From NCBI GenBank assembly GCA_000336895.1, contig AOLX01000015.1:294725-358724 (forward strand): a DNA stretch of 64,000 bases, given 5' to 3'. The notes beneath the pieces are model-generated. The model was not told where the DNA came from. It did no database searches and saw only the letters and a list, made by a program, of their open reading frames with translations. This DNA is from Haloarcula argentinensis DSM 12282 (lineage in GTDB: Archaea; Halobacteriota; Halobacteria; Halobacteriales; Haloarculaceae). Of the stretch, positions 50,912 to 59,572 are shown one piece after another; positions within the stretch are counted from its first letter, which is position 1, and every line of letters starts with the position of its first letter. The translations under genes were made by a program, and so were the position numbers.

Positions 50912-51952
50912 TCAGTAGTCGCGCTCGACGAGGTAGTTTGCGATGCCCTCAAGCAGGTAGCGGGCCTCGTTGTCCGGGAGGACTTCGAGGTTCTGCTTGC
51001 CGCTCGCGATGAGGTCCTGCCCGGTCTGGCGGGCGTATTCGATGGACCCAACTTCGCGCAGGCGCTCGACGGCCGCGTCGATTTCGGCTTCCGAAACGGC
51101 CTCGACGGAGTCCGTGTCGACCAGATCGCCGACATCGACACCCTGTTGACGGGCGTGCAGCGTCACCAGCGTCTGCTTTTCTTCGACGAGGTCCGAGCCC
51201 CGTTGCTTGCCCAGCTTCTCCGAGGGTGTCGTCAGGTCAAGCAGGTCGTCCTGAATCTGGAACGCGCGGCCCACGTCGAGCCCGTAGTTGTACAGGGCAT
51301 CGACTGTCTCCTCGTCGGCCCCCAGCAGTGTGGCCGGAATCGAGGCGGCCGCGCCGTACAGCACGGCCGTCTTGAGTTCGACCATCTCTAAGTACTCCTC
51401 GGGCGTGACAACATCGCGTTGCTCGAACTCGATGTCGAGGGACTGGCCCTCACAGATGCGGGTACACGTCGTTGCGAGTCGTTTGTTCGCGTCGACGGTT
51501 CGTTCGGGGGCCGCGCCCGTATCGAGCAGGAACTCGAACGCTTTCGAGTACAGCGTGTCGCCGGCGAGAATCGCCGTCGAGAGGTCGTACTCCTTGTGGA
51601 CGGCCGGCACTCCGCGGCGGAGCGCGTCGTCGTCCATGATGTCGTCGTGGATAAGCGTGAACGTCTGGATGACCTCGATGGCGAGGGCGGCCGACATCAC
51701 GTCGGCCTGCCCGCCACCGAGCGTCGGGAAGTCACGGTAGTCTGCCGTCAGCGGGTCGACATCAAGTAGCGACTCCGCGACCAGCAGCAGGACCGTCGGG
51801 CGGAGTCGTTTCCCGCCCGCGTCCAGCAGGTATCGCGACGCCTCGTAGAGGTGGTCCGGCTTCTGTACCGGAAGGTCCTCTGGGAGGGCATCGTTGACCC
51901 GGTCTCGTCGGGCGACAATCGCGTCTTCGACCTGCTGATGGCGTTCGGACAT
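50912..51952 (-). CDS. idsA: geranylgeranyl diphosphate synthase / polyprenyl synthetase
   Basis: A 346-residue trans-isoprenyl diphosphate synthase. The first aspartate motif DDIMDD is at residues 103-108 and the second is QIQDDLLD. The residue five before the first motif is Phe98, the position that limits chain length to C20 in archaeal GGPP synthases. GGPP feeds archaeal ether lipids and carotenoids. It lies 4 nt downstream of rnj, in the same operon. Confidence 0.93.
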   Translation of the reverse strand: MSERHQQVEDAIVARRDRVNDALPEDLPVQKPDHLYEASRYLLDAGGKRLRPTVLLLVAESLLDVDPLTADYRDFPTLGGGQADVMSAALAIEVIQTFTLIHDDIMDDDALRRGVPAVHKEYDLSTAILAGDTLYSKAFEFLLDTGAAPERTVDANKRLATTCTRICEGQSLDIEFEQRDVVTPEEYLEMVELKTAVLYGAAASIPATLLGADEETVDALYNYGLDVGRAFQIQDDLLDLTTPSEKLGKQRGSDLVEEKQTLVTLHARQQGVDVGDLVDTDSVEAVSEAEIDAAVERLREVGSIEYARQTGQDLIASGKQNLEVLPDNEARYLLEGIANYLVERDY

Positions 51953-51956
51953 CGAT

Positions 51957-53303
51957 TTACTCGGTGAGCTTGATCATGTTGCCGTTGCGGGTGATGTGGA
52001 GGTCCCGTCCGGCTTTGTAGCCCATGTTTTCCGCGAGGTCGACGTACGGTGCGAACCCTTCGAGGCTCTGGTGGGCCGGAATGATGTTCTTCGGCTGGAG
52101 CGCGTCGATCATTTCGTAGTGGCCCTCCTCGCGGAGGTGGCCCGAGACGTGGATGTCGTCGTAGATGCGCGCGCCCTGCATGCCCAGAAGTTTCTCGGAC
52201 TGGTAGCGCTGGCCCTCGTTTGTCGGCTCCGGAATGACCCGGGCCGAGAAGATGACCTTGTCGCCGTCATCTAGCTCGTAGGGCGTCTCGCCGCGGCCCA
52301 TGCGGGTGAGCATCGCGCGTGGCTCGCCCTGATGGCCGGTGACGATCGGGAGGAAGTTCTCTTTGCCCTCGTTCATGATCCGCTTGAACGTCCGGTCGAC
52401 AGACTTGCGGTGGCCGTACATCCCGAGGTCCTCCGGGAAGTCGACGAAGTCGAGTCGTTCGGCGGTGCCGGAGTACTTCTCCATCGAGCGACCGAGCAGC
52501 ACCGGCTGGCGGCCGATGTCGTCGGCGAACTCGACGAGGCTCTTGACACGAGCGATGTGTGAGGAGAACGTCGTCGCGACGATACCGCCGTCGTAGTCGG
52601 CGACGCTGTCCATCACGTCTTTGAGGTGGCGACGCGCCACGGATTCGGAGGGTGTGCGGCCCTTCTTACCCGCGTTCGTACAGTCCTCGATGTAACAGAG
52701 GACGCCCTCGCCCTCGCGGCCGATCTCGCGGAACCGCTTCATGTCGATGGGGTCGCCGATGACCGGCGTGTGGTCCATCCGCTTGTCAAGCCCGTAGACG
52801 ACCGCGCCTTCCGGCGTGTGGAGGACGGGGTTGATAGCGTCGATGATGGAGTGTGTGACGTTGACGAACTCCAGTTCGTTGCGCTCGCCGATGGACATCG
52901 TCTCGCCGGCGTCCATCTTTACGAGGTCGTTCTGGACGCCGAACTTCTCCTCGCTCTTGATCTGCTGTTTGACGAGTTCGATGGTGAACGGCGTCGCGAC
53001 GATAGGTGCGTCGTAGCGGTGGGCGAGCTTGGATATTGCGCCGATGTGGTCGAGGTGACCGTGTGTCGGCACGATAGCCTTCACGTCGCCTTCCAGGTCG
53101 GACATGACCCGGTCGTCCGGGATGGCACCCATATCGATGAGGTCCAGCGAGTGCATCCGTTCCGTCTCGACGTTGTCGTGAATCAGTACCTTCGAGAGGT
53201 TCAGGCCCATGTCGAAGATGACGACGTCGTCCCCTGCACGGACGGCCGTCATCTGTCGGCCTACAGCCTCGTAACCGCCAATTGTCGCAATTTCGACTTC
53301 CAT
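51957..53303 (-). CDS. rnj: ribonuclease J (archaeal beta-CASP)
   Basis: A 448-residue beta-CASP metallo-beta-lactamase nuclease. Metal motif: THGHLDHIG (His81 to His86). Motif A of the beta-CASP domain and the later motifs are seen in [10 protein letters not shown] and [10 protein letters not shown], with the C-terminal [11 protein letters not shown]. In archaea RNase J is a 5'-to-3' exonuclease in mRNA decay. Start ATG 53303 matches archaeal [10 protein letters not shown]. It lies between a large acidic protein gene and idsA in the isoprenoid cluster. A 264-nt gap (53304-53567) precedes it, holding no clear gene. Confidence 0.95.
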   Translation of the reverse strand: MEVEIATIGGYEAVGRQMTAVRAGDDVVIFDMGLNLSKVLIHDNVETERMHSLDLIDMGAIPDDRVMSDLEGDVKAIVPTHGHLDHIGAISKLAHRYDAPIVATPFTIELVKQQIKSEEKFGVQNDLVKMDAGETMSIGERNELEFVNVTHSIIDAINPVLHTPEGAVVYGLDKRMDHTPVIGDPIDMKRFREIGREGEGVLCYIEDCTNAGKKGRTPSESVARRHLKDVMDSVADYDGGIVATTFSSHIARVKSLVEFADDIGRQPVLLGRSMEKYSGTAERLDFVDFPEDLGMYGHRKSVDRTFKRIMNEGKENFLPIVTGHQGEPRAMLTRMGRGETPYELDDGDKVIFSARVIPEPTNEGQRYQSEKLLGMQGARIYDDIHVSGHLREEGHYEMIDALQPKNIIPAHQSLEGFAPYVDLAENMGYKAGRDLHITRNGNMIKLTE

Positions 53304-53567
53304 GGTTGTAGCTCCGAGTGGAAAGCCGGCCGCGGGCATCCGGTGGGGCACGGCAACGACGGTATCTGCAATGTAGGCGACTTCGTCCGCGTCGGCGCTC
53401 CAGGCCAGTCGGGTACGCCCGTAGCCTGTGCAACCGCAGTGGGAGGGACTTCCGTCCCGCAACTTACATCCGCCGTCTGCCGGCCGCCGAACCGCAGTCC
53501 ACGGGCGGCCGTGCGCTCGGTTACGTCGGTCTACAACGGCGCTTCTTAAAACGGTGTGGGTTCGTCG

Positions 53568-55058
53568 CTACTCGTCGTCTAGGGGGTCCGAGAGCGGATC
53601 GTCGTCACTGGAGACGTCGAAGCCAGTGACGCCGTCGTCTGCGAGCGTCGAGTCCTCGTCAGCCGTCTCCGTGTCCTGGGACTCCGCATCGTCCTGTACG
53701 CTTTCGTCAATCTCGGTTCCGGATTGGTCATCATCAGCGCCGCCGAACAGGTCGTCCGTCGTCCGTGGGCCACCGGACGTGTCCGTCTCACCGGAGTCAT
53801 TGAGTAGTCGGGTGTCCCGAGTCACGGCGTCGTGCTGGTCCGCTTCGTCAGCATCGGATGAGTCGACGCCGGTGGGTTCGGTATCGGGTTCAGGTTCGGT
53901 TTTCCGGTCGTCGGCTGGTGCTGGCTCGTCCTCCCCCCAGTCGTCAGCCGCCGCGGGTTCCCCGCTCCCCGTGTCGAACTCCGCAGGGTCCGGCGGCGTC
54001 CATTCCTGTGGTTCCGTGCTGGGCTCCGGTTCCTCGGCGGTGTCCTCAGTAAGTAGGTCGCGGTCCGACTGCTCGTTGGGTTCGGACTGGGGTTCTACCG
54101 CTTCCGAGTCACCGGCGAGATCCGTCGGGGATGGCTCCGCAGTGGTATCGTCCACCGCCTCAGGCTCCGGTCCAGAAGCGTTTTCGGCCGGCTGTTGCTC
54201 CGATATCTGTTCATCCTGAGCCGCCGTTGCTGTCTCCGCTGCGTCTTCGTCTGTCGCCGAGGCCATCGTCTCGTCGACAGACGGTGGTTCTGCCGTGTCG
54301 TCGGCTTCCAAGGGACCCATATCTGTCACTGAAGGATCGTCTGCCACCGGCTCATCAGCCGTCGCCGAGTCAGCATCCTTCAGCGGATCTTCGTCGGCCG
54401 CCGTCACCGCAGCGTCGTCAATCCCGGCCGCCGCAGTGTCGGACGTAGTAGACGGCGTTGCCGCGTCGGAAGGGTCGGAGTGTTGCTGTGCGGATGCGTG
54501 GATTCCCGATTCTCCGGACGCGTCAGTGTCCGGTTCGGAGTCAGCAACCGGTTCCGACACTTCGGGCTCGCCGGTCGCCGGCTCGGCAGCCGCCGGGTCA
54601 GCAGCCGGCTCGGTATCCTGAGAAACCGCCGGCTCAGGCTCAGCCGGCTCTGGCGTCGGCTCGTCGGGCTCCGAAGCCGGTTCGGTAGCGGGTGCAACAC
54701 TGTCATCGGTTGATTCAGTTGCTGGCTGGTCGCTTGCCGAGGAACTGGCGGCTGCCACATCGCCCACATCACGCCGTGCTGTCTGTGCCGCGAGCGTTCC
54801 TGCCATCGTTGCGTCGGCGATGAGCTTGTGGGTCAAGCCGAGCACGCCGGAGAGCAACAGGAGTCCACCGAGCGCCCCGACGACGATGCCGAGTACCGCA
54901 CGATAGCCCGCGTTCCCCGAGAGCGAGCCGAGCGAGCCGTTCTGTATCAACACGTACCCTGCAGCGATGAGGCCGCCACCGACGCCGGCGACGACAAGCA
55001 ATATCCCGAGAAACCTCGTTCCGTATCGATAGACGTCGGTCAGACCTACTGCAGACAT
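53568..55058 (-). CDS. membrane-anchored highly acidic low-complexity protein, 496 aa
   Basis: It starts MSAVGLTDVYRYG with two membrane helices (FLGILLVVAGVGGGLIAAGY and AVLGIVVGALGGLLLLSGVL). About 400 residues then follow that are almost wholly Glu, Asp, Ala, Pro, Ser and Thr (for example TEPASEPDEPTPEPAEPEPA) with almost no hydrophobic clusters. The tail is predicted to be disordered and strongly negative. It lies between ipk and rnj in a conserved cluster and does not match any enzyme. No homologue function is recalled. ATG 55058 is chosen; an upstream ATG at 55085 would add nine residues. Confidence 0.75.
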   Translation of the reverse strand: MSAVGLTDVYRYGTRFLGILLVVAGVGGGLIAAGYVLIQNGSLGSLSGNAGYRAVLGIVVGALGGLLLLSGVLGLTHKLIADATMAGTLAAQTARRDVGDVAAASSSASDQPATESTDDSVAPATEPASEPDEPTPEPAEPEPAVSQDTEPAADPAAAEPATGEPEVSEPVADSEPDTDASGESGIHASAQQHSDPSDAATPSTTSDTAAAGIDDAAVTAADEDPLKDADSATADEPVADDPSVTDMGPLEADDTAEPPSVDETMASATDEDAAETATAAQDEQISEQQPAENASGPEPEAVDDTTAEPSPTDLAGDSEAVEPQSEPNEQSDRDLLTEDTAEEPEPSTEPQEWTPPDPAEFDTGSGEPAAADDWGEDEPAPADDRKTEPEPDTEPTGVDSSDADEADQHDAVTRDTRLLNDSGETDTSGGPRTTDDLFGGADDDQSGTEIDESVQDDAESQDTETADEDSTLADDGVTGFDVSSDDDPLSDPLDDE

Positions 55059-55114
55059 AGTCGCATAATTGATAACAGAGGACAAATATGTTACGACAGT
55101 TGATGAAGTGATAT

Positions 55115-55243
55115 TTAATTTACTAGTTTGTCGAGGCTGAGCAGATTTACCGCTTCAGAAGCCAGTGTTGGCTCGATATCGACGACATCACGCGCCGGGA
55201 CGGACCAGTCGCCGACAGCAGTAGCAGTCTCACAAGTCGTCAT
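55115..55243 (-). CDS. possible small protein overlapping the ipk end, 42 aa
   Basis: A 42-residue ORF starting MTTCETATAVGDWS overlaps the last 14 nt of ipk in another frame. It is mildly acidic with a helical C-terminus (ASEAVNLLSLDKLVN). It could be translated by reinitiation after ipk. There is no recognised family, and the length makes it uncertain; it may be a chance frame. Confidence 0.3.
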   Translation of the reverse strand: MTTCETATAVGDWSVPARDVVDIEPTLASEAVNLLSLDKLVN

Positions 55244-55982
55244 CACCAGCGATAGTCGTCCCCGGACTCTCACCAGCGAGAAACGCGGGGAGTGCGTCAG
55301 GGCCGAACACGAGTGCCGGGGCCGAGAGTGCGAGCAGCGCACGGACCTTGCCGGCCATTCCACCCGACACGTCCGTCGCGTCGCTCCCACCAAGGGCCGA
55401 TGCTACAGCCTCGAACGCCGCGATACGGTCGATGACGTCCCCGTCTTCATCAAGAACACCGGGAACGGTCGAGCAGACACCGACCCGGTCCGCGTCGACG
55501 GCGGGCGCGAGTTCGACGACCAGTTCGTCGCCACTCAAAACCGTCGTGCCCGCGCCAGCGTGTGCAACGAGGTCGCCGTGGAGGACTGGGACAAACCCCT
55601 CCGCCAGTAGCGTCGTGACCTGCGCCGTCGGCAGCGAGAGATCACCGTCAGCGTCGCGTGCGGCCGCCGAGAACGGATGGACCGGAACGGCCGGAACGCC
55701 CGCTTCGGAGAGTGCATCTACGACGGCGGCGTTGAGCCGGCACATCGCGCCGTGGATGGCCTGTACGCCCTCGACATCGTGGGTTCCCTCGGTCGTGCTG
55801 ACGCCGTATTCGGCGGCGTGGTGGTGGCCGAAGCTCCCGCCGCCGTGAACGATGACGATATCCTCGCCGACTGCCGAGCCGGCAATAGCTGACACTGCGG
55901 CCGACAGTGCAGTCCGGTCGACCGTCTCAGGTTCGTCTTTTTCGGTGATGACACTCCCGCCGAGTTTGAGGACGACCGTCAT
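55230..55982 (-). CDS. ipk: isopentenyl phosphate kinase
   Basis: A 250-residue amino-acid-kinase-fold enzyme. It phosphorylates isopentenyl phosphate to IPP in the alternative archaeal mevalonate pathway. The N-terminal VLKLGGSVITEKD is the phosphate loop, GGGSFGHHHA (His53) holds the family's catalytic His, and DVSGGMAGKVRALLAL is the C-terminal loop. It overlaps mvk by 4 nt, so mvk and ipk are coupled. It is part of the cluster feeding lipids and carotenoids. Confidence 0.94.
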   Translation of the reverse strand: MTVVLKLGGSVITEKDEPETVDRTALSAAVSAIAGSAVGEDIVIVHGGGSFGHHHAAEYGVSTTEGTHDVEGVQAIHGAMCRLNAAVVDALSEAGVPAVPVHPFSAAARDADGDLSLPTAQVTTLLAEGFVPVLHGDLVAHAGAGTTVLSGDELVVELAPAVDADRVGVCSTVPGVLDEDGDVIDRIAAFEAVASALGGSDATDVSGGMAGKVRALLALSAPALVFGPDALPAFLAGESPGTTIAGDDDL

Positions 55983-56962
55983 TCCTGCCGGACTCCGTCA
56001 GTGTCCAGTTCGGCCCGGAAAACGTCCTCACACCCCGGCGTGTACTTCAGCGCCGTGAGCGCGTCGTCCGTCTCGTCCAACGCGACAATACAGCCGCCAC
56101 CACCGGCCCCGGTGAGTTTCGCGCCGTGTGCGTCGGCGTCGCGGGCCGCCCACACCATCGAGTCCAGCGACCGCGAGGAGACGCCCAGCGCAGAGAGCAG
56201 TCCGTGGTTGAAATCCATCAGCTCCCCGAGCCGTTCGTAGTCGCCCGTTCCAAGCACTGACTCACCCTCACGGACGATGTCGCCGATTGCCGCGACGGTG
56301 TCGGCGGCGAAATCGTACTTCCCGCGCAGGTCCCGGACACCGGCAACCAGTGCCCCGGTATCGCCGGCTCCGCCGTCGTAGCCGATGACGAAGGGGAGCG
56401 TGTCGATGCCGTCCAGCCGCCGGCAGTCGTCGCCTTCCACGCGGACCGCTCCGCCCATCGCCGAGCAGAATGTGTCCGCCCGCGAGGCCTGACCGTCCTG
56501 TACCTCGTGTTCGACCTGGTAGGCGCGGTCAGCGATCTCGCTTGCCGACAGTTCGACACCGAGTTCTCTCGTCGCCGCGTCGATTGCGGCGACGACGAGC
56601 GCGGCCGACGAGCCCAGCCCCGCCCCAAGCGGGATGTCGCCCTCGACGGATATCTCGAAGCCCGCTTCAGGCGCATCGGCCGCGTCACGGGCCTGTGCGA
56701 CCGCTTCGTTGACGTAACCCATCCCGGCCTCGACGAGCGATTCGGCGACATCCACGTCCGGATGGCTCTCCCCGTCACCGGAGTACTCGACGGTAAAGCC
56801 GTCCAGTTGCAAGTCGTTCGCGTGGATGCGCAGTCCCTCGTCGATCTCGGTTGCCGTCACATGCACCCGTCGCTCGATGGCGCAGGGCACCGCCGGCTCG
56901 CCGTAGACGACCGCGTGCTCCCCGAACAGGTACACCTTCCCGGGAGCGCTCGACGTGACCAT
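55979..56962 (-). CDS. mvk: mevalonate kinase
   Basis: A 327-residue GHMP kinase that phosphorylates mevalonate. Motif 1 is SAPGKVYLFGEHAVVYG, the ATP-binding motif is PLGAGLGSSAALVVA, and the C-terminal motif 3 is KLTGAGGGGCIVAL. It is first of the coupled mvk-ipk pair. Upstream on the same strand lies the LOV-kinase gene (55 nt away), so the kinase could be in the same transcript. Confidence 0.95.
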   Translation of the reverse strand: MVTSSAPGKVYLFGEHAVVYGEPAVPCAIERRVHVTATEIDEGLRIHANDLQLDGFTVEYSGDGESHPDVDVAESLVEAGMGYVNEAVAQARDAADAPEAGFEISVEGDIPLGAGLGSSAALVVAAIDAATRELGVELSASEIADRAYQVEHEVQDGQASRADTFCSAMGGAVRVEGDDCRRLDGIDTLPFVIGYDGGAGDTGALVAGVRDLRGKYDFAADTVAAIGDIVREGESVLGTGDYERLGELMDFNHGLLSALGVSSRSLDSMVWAARDADAHGAKLTGAGGGGCIVALDETDDALTALKYTPGCEDVFRAELDTDGVRQE

Positions 56963-57017
56963 ACCCGCCCGTGTGCACCCAGGGCGTTAGGCGTTTTCGG
57001 AGTCGACAGTCGGAGCC

Positions 57018-59198
57018 CTATTCGGACACAGTGTCAAGGTCGGTAAATTCGAACCGTGCGCCGCCGTCGGTCCCACTGACGACCCGGACCGTCCAGCCGT
57101 GGGCGTCAGCGACCTGTTTCACGATGCTCAGGCCGAAGCCCGTCCCCTCGACTGCTGTCGAGTAGCCGGCGTCAAACACGTCTCCGTGGTCGGCCACAGG
57201 GATACCGTGACCGTCGTCCGCGACGTAGAAGCCGTCGGCCAGTTCGCCCACGGTCACGGTCACGTCGTCACCGCCGTGTTCGATCGCATTGCGGACGAGA
57301 TTCTCGAATAGTTGGCGGAGGCGGCTCTCGTCGGCGCGGATGGGTCGGGCTATGTCAGTGCGGAGCGACGCGGCTCTCGTATCGACGTTTTGCCAGCACG
57401 TCCGGACGAACGGTTCGAGGTCGACCACGACGGGCGACGCAGGTGACGCGCCGTCGCGTGCGAGCGTGAGCAGGTCGTCGATGAGCGTATCCATGCGCTG
57501 GTGTGCCCCGTCGATGGCGTCGATATGCTCGCTATCGGACTCTTCACGGAGGAGTTTGAGCTGTCCGCGCGCGACGGTCAGCGGGTTCCGCAGGTCGTGG
57601 CTGACGACGCTGGCGAACTGTTCGAGCTGTTCGTTTTGCTGTTCGAGTTCCTGTTCGCGTTCCTTGCGCTCCGTGATATCGCGGCTGATCGCCAGGAACC
57701 GGTCCTCGCCGTCGAGGCTGAGTCGGAGCAGATGTACTTCGACCGGCATCGTCGACCCGTCGAGGCGTTCGTACAGACCTTCGAACTTGCGGCGCTCGTC
57801 GATACTGAACCCGGAAAGCTGGGTCTGCACGTCCTCGGCACCGAACGTCCGGTCGAACTCCCAGATCGGCCGTCCAAGCACCTCGCTTTCGTCGTACCCC
57901 AGTTCCGCGCAGAACCGCCGGTTCACGTCGCAAATCGTGCCGTCGGCGTCTAACACGTCGATCATGTCGGGCGAGTTCTCGAAGAGGGCTTCGAGCCGCG
58001 ACGACGTTTCCTCCAATCGTTTCTCACGGCGTTTCCGCTCCGTGATATCCTGCTGGAACCCGACGTAGTTGACGACTGTGCCGTCGTCGTCGCGAACCGG
58101 CGCGATCCGAACCCGATTCCAGAATTCCGTCCCGTCCTTTCGATAGTTCCGGAGTTCGACCGACACCTGCTCCCCTGCGTCGATAGCGTCCCGTAGTGCG
58201 TCGACAGGCTCCGGGTCGGTGTTCTCGCCCTGGAGTATTCGGCAGTTCTTCCCGAGCAGCTCCGGGAGCGAGTAGCCAGTCAGCTCGCGGTAGTGGTCGT
58301 TAGCGTAGATCAGCGGGTTGTCCGGCCGGTTGGGGTCAGTGATGGTGACGCCGACCGGGGCCTCGTCTATCGCGCGTTTGTTCCGGAGTAGCTCCCGTTC
58401 GCGCTCTTTCTGCTCGGTAACATCCCGAGCTACGCCGACGATGCCGTCGATAGTACCATCGACGACCAGCGGCGTTAGTTGGTACGCGACCACCGCGTGT
58501 CCGTGGCCGGGGAACTCCGTTTCGATTTCGCCGCTAAGTTTCTCCCGCGTTCCGTCGAGCAGTTCCTGGTAACAGTCTGTCTCACCCTCGGCTCGAATAC
58601 GCGGAACGAGTCTACTGGTCTGTCCTTCGAGCTCATTGCGCGTCGTGTCGTACCACTCTGCGATGGTCTCGTTGACGATTTCGAACCGGTCTTCGGCATC
58701 GTAAATACAGGCTGCCTCCTGCATGGAGTTGACCATCCGCTCGTAGCTCTGGAGCGCTCGGTTCCGCTCGCTGACCGCCTGCTGTGAGCGAGAGTGGTCG
58801 ACGGCGTCTCTGATTCGGTTCACCAGCCCGGCATACTGTTCAGCACCCGGCTCTTTCCTGAGGTAGTCCGTGACACCGGCCGAAATTGCCTCGCTGGCGA
58901 CTGCCTCGCTCCCCTGTGCGGTGTAAATAATAAACGGCAGGGCCGGGTACTCGTCGCGGACCGTTTCCAGAAGCTCAATGCCGTTCCGTTCGGGCAGGTC
59001 GTAGTCGGAGACGAGGAAGTCTACGGTATCGTCAGCCAACCTCGCCACAGCTTCGGTAGCAGTGCGCACCGTTTCGACCATGAGACTGTCGCACTCGCGT
59101 TCGAGAGCCGTCGACAGCGTCTCGGTGTCGTCCGAATCGGTGCCAACGTAGAGGACCCGGACCCTGGCGTCCCCGACGCCAGCGGTTTCAGGCGTCAT
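57018..59198 (-). CDS. LOV-type blue-light sensor histidine kinase (receiver-PAS-LOV-PAS-HK)
   Basis: A 726-residue cytoplasmic hybrid. Receiver at 12-132 (phospho-acceptor Asp65 in FLVSDYDLPE, Lys114), PAS at 150-262, LOV at about 279-388, PAS at 400-512, and DHp/ATPase at 515-726 (His534 in SHDLRNPL, NLVRNAIEHG, GTGFGLSI). The LOV domain holds GKNCRILQG with the photoactive Cys319, NYRKDGTEFWN with the two FMN-contact Asn (351 and 361), and GFQQDIT with the conserved Gln382, so flavin binding and light activity are predicted. Its start is coupled by ATGA to a 57-residue ORF. It lies between P450 and mvk genes. Confidence 0.9.
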   Translation of the reverse strand: MTPETAGVGDARVRVLYVGTDSDDTETLSTALERECDSLMVETVRTATEAVARLADDTVDFLVSDYDLPERNGIELLETVRDEYPALPFIIYTAQGSEAVASEAISAGVTDYLRKEPGAEQYAGLVNRIRDAVDHSRSQQAVSERNRALQSYERMVNSMQEAACIYDAEDRFEIVNETIAEWYDTTRNELEGQTSRLVPRIRAEGETDCYQELLDGTREKLSGEIETEFPGHGHAVVAYQLTPLVVDGTIDGIVGVARDVTEQKERERELLRNKRAIDEAPVGVTITDPNRPDNPLIYANDHYRELTGYSLPELLGKNCRILQGENTDPEPVDALRDAIDAGEQVSVELRNYRKDGTEFWNRVRIAPVRDDDGTVVNYVGFQQDITERKRREKRLEETSSRLEALFENSPDMIDVLDADGTICDVNRRFCAELGYDESEVLGRPIWEFDRTFGAEDVQTQLSGFSIDERRKFEGLYERLDGSTMPVEVHLLRLSLDGEDRFLAISRDITERKEREQELEQQNEQLEQFASVVSHDLRNPLTVARGQLKLLREESDSEHIDAIDGAHQRMDTLIDDLLTLARDGASPASPVVVDLEPFVRTCWQNVDTRAASLRTDIARPIRADESRLRQLFENLVRNAIEHGGDDVTVTVGELADGFYVADDGHGIPVADHGDVFDAGYSTAVEGTGFGLSIVKQVADAHGWTVRVVSGTDGGARFEFTDLDTVSE

Positions 59199-59368
59199 TC
59201 GGCATCCCGTTCGAGTCCGGTCGTTGCGCCGGGATAGCTGTCACTCCACCGACCAAGGATTACCGGAGCGATGTAGCTCTGTGAACGGTCTATAGACAGG
59301 GCCGGGCGCAGGACGACTGCAAACAGCGTGTGACGATTGTCGCCAGAGATGGTCTGCAGCAGTGTCAT
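59195..59368 (-). CDS. small ORF coupled to the LOV kinase, 57 aa
   Basis: It starts MTLLQTISGDNRHTL and ends four bases into the LOV-kinase gene with an ATGA overlap, arguing for translational coupling. The sequence is soluble, not strongly acidic, and contains a segment SQSYIAPVILGRWSDSYPG. No family is recognised. It may be a partner or regulator of the kinase. ATG 59368 is the first in-frame ATG downstream of an in-frame start at 59506, whose extra residues look non-coding. Confidence 0.5.
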   Translation of the reverse strand: MTLLQTISGDNRHTLFAVVLRPALSIDRSQSYIAPVILGRWSDSYPGATTGLERDAE

Positions 59369-59572
59369 GATGGGTAGGTGATTAGTTGCGGCCGTGGTCT
59401 TCCCGTAGTGACCGAGGCCGAAATCGGTCACCGATGCGACGTGCAGGGCCGCTGTTCTTGCACGCTTACACGGGACTCTGCAGTAAATAGCTGGTGACCA
59501 AATCAACTGGCACGCCGAACCTACTCTGTAGCAACCGGCAACGACGCCGGAGCGGTCGTGTCGACGTGCGTG

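Noticed and set aside
53304..53462. N-terminal extension of RNase J
   Set aside because: The family starts at [10 protein letters not shown] (53303); the upstream residues have no family match.
53428..54219. Plus-strand Ser-rich frame opposite the acidic membrane protein
   Set aside because: It is a mirror of the acidic low-complexity codons and has no other support.
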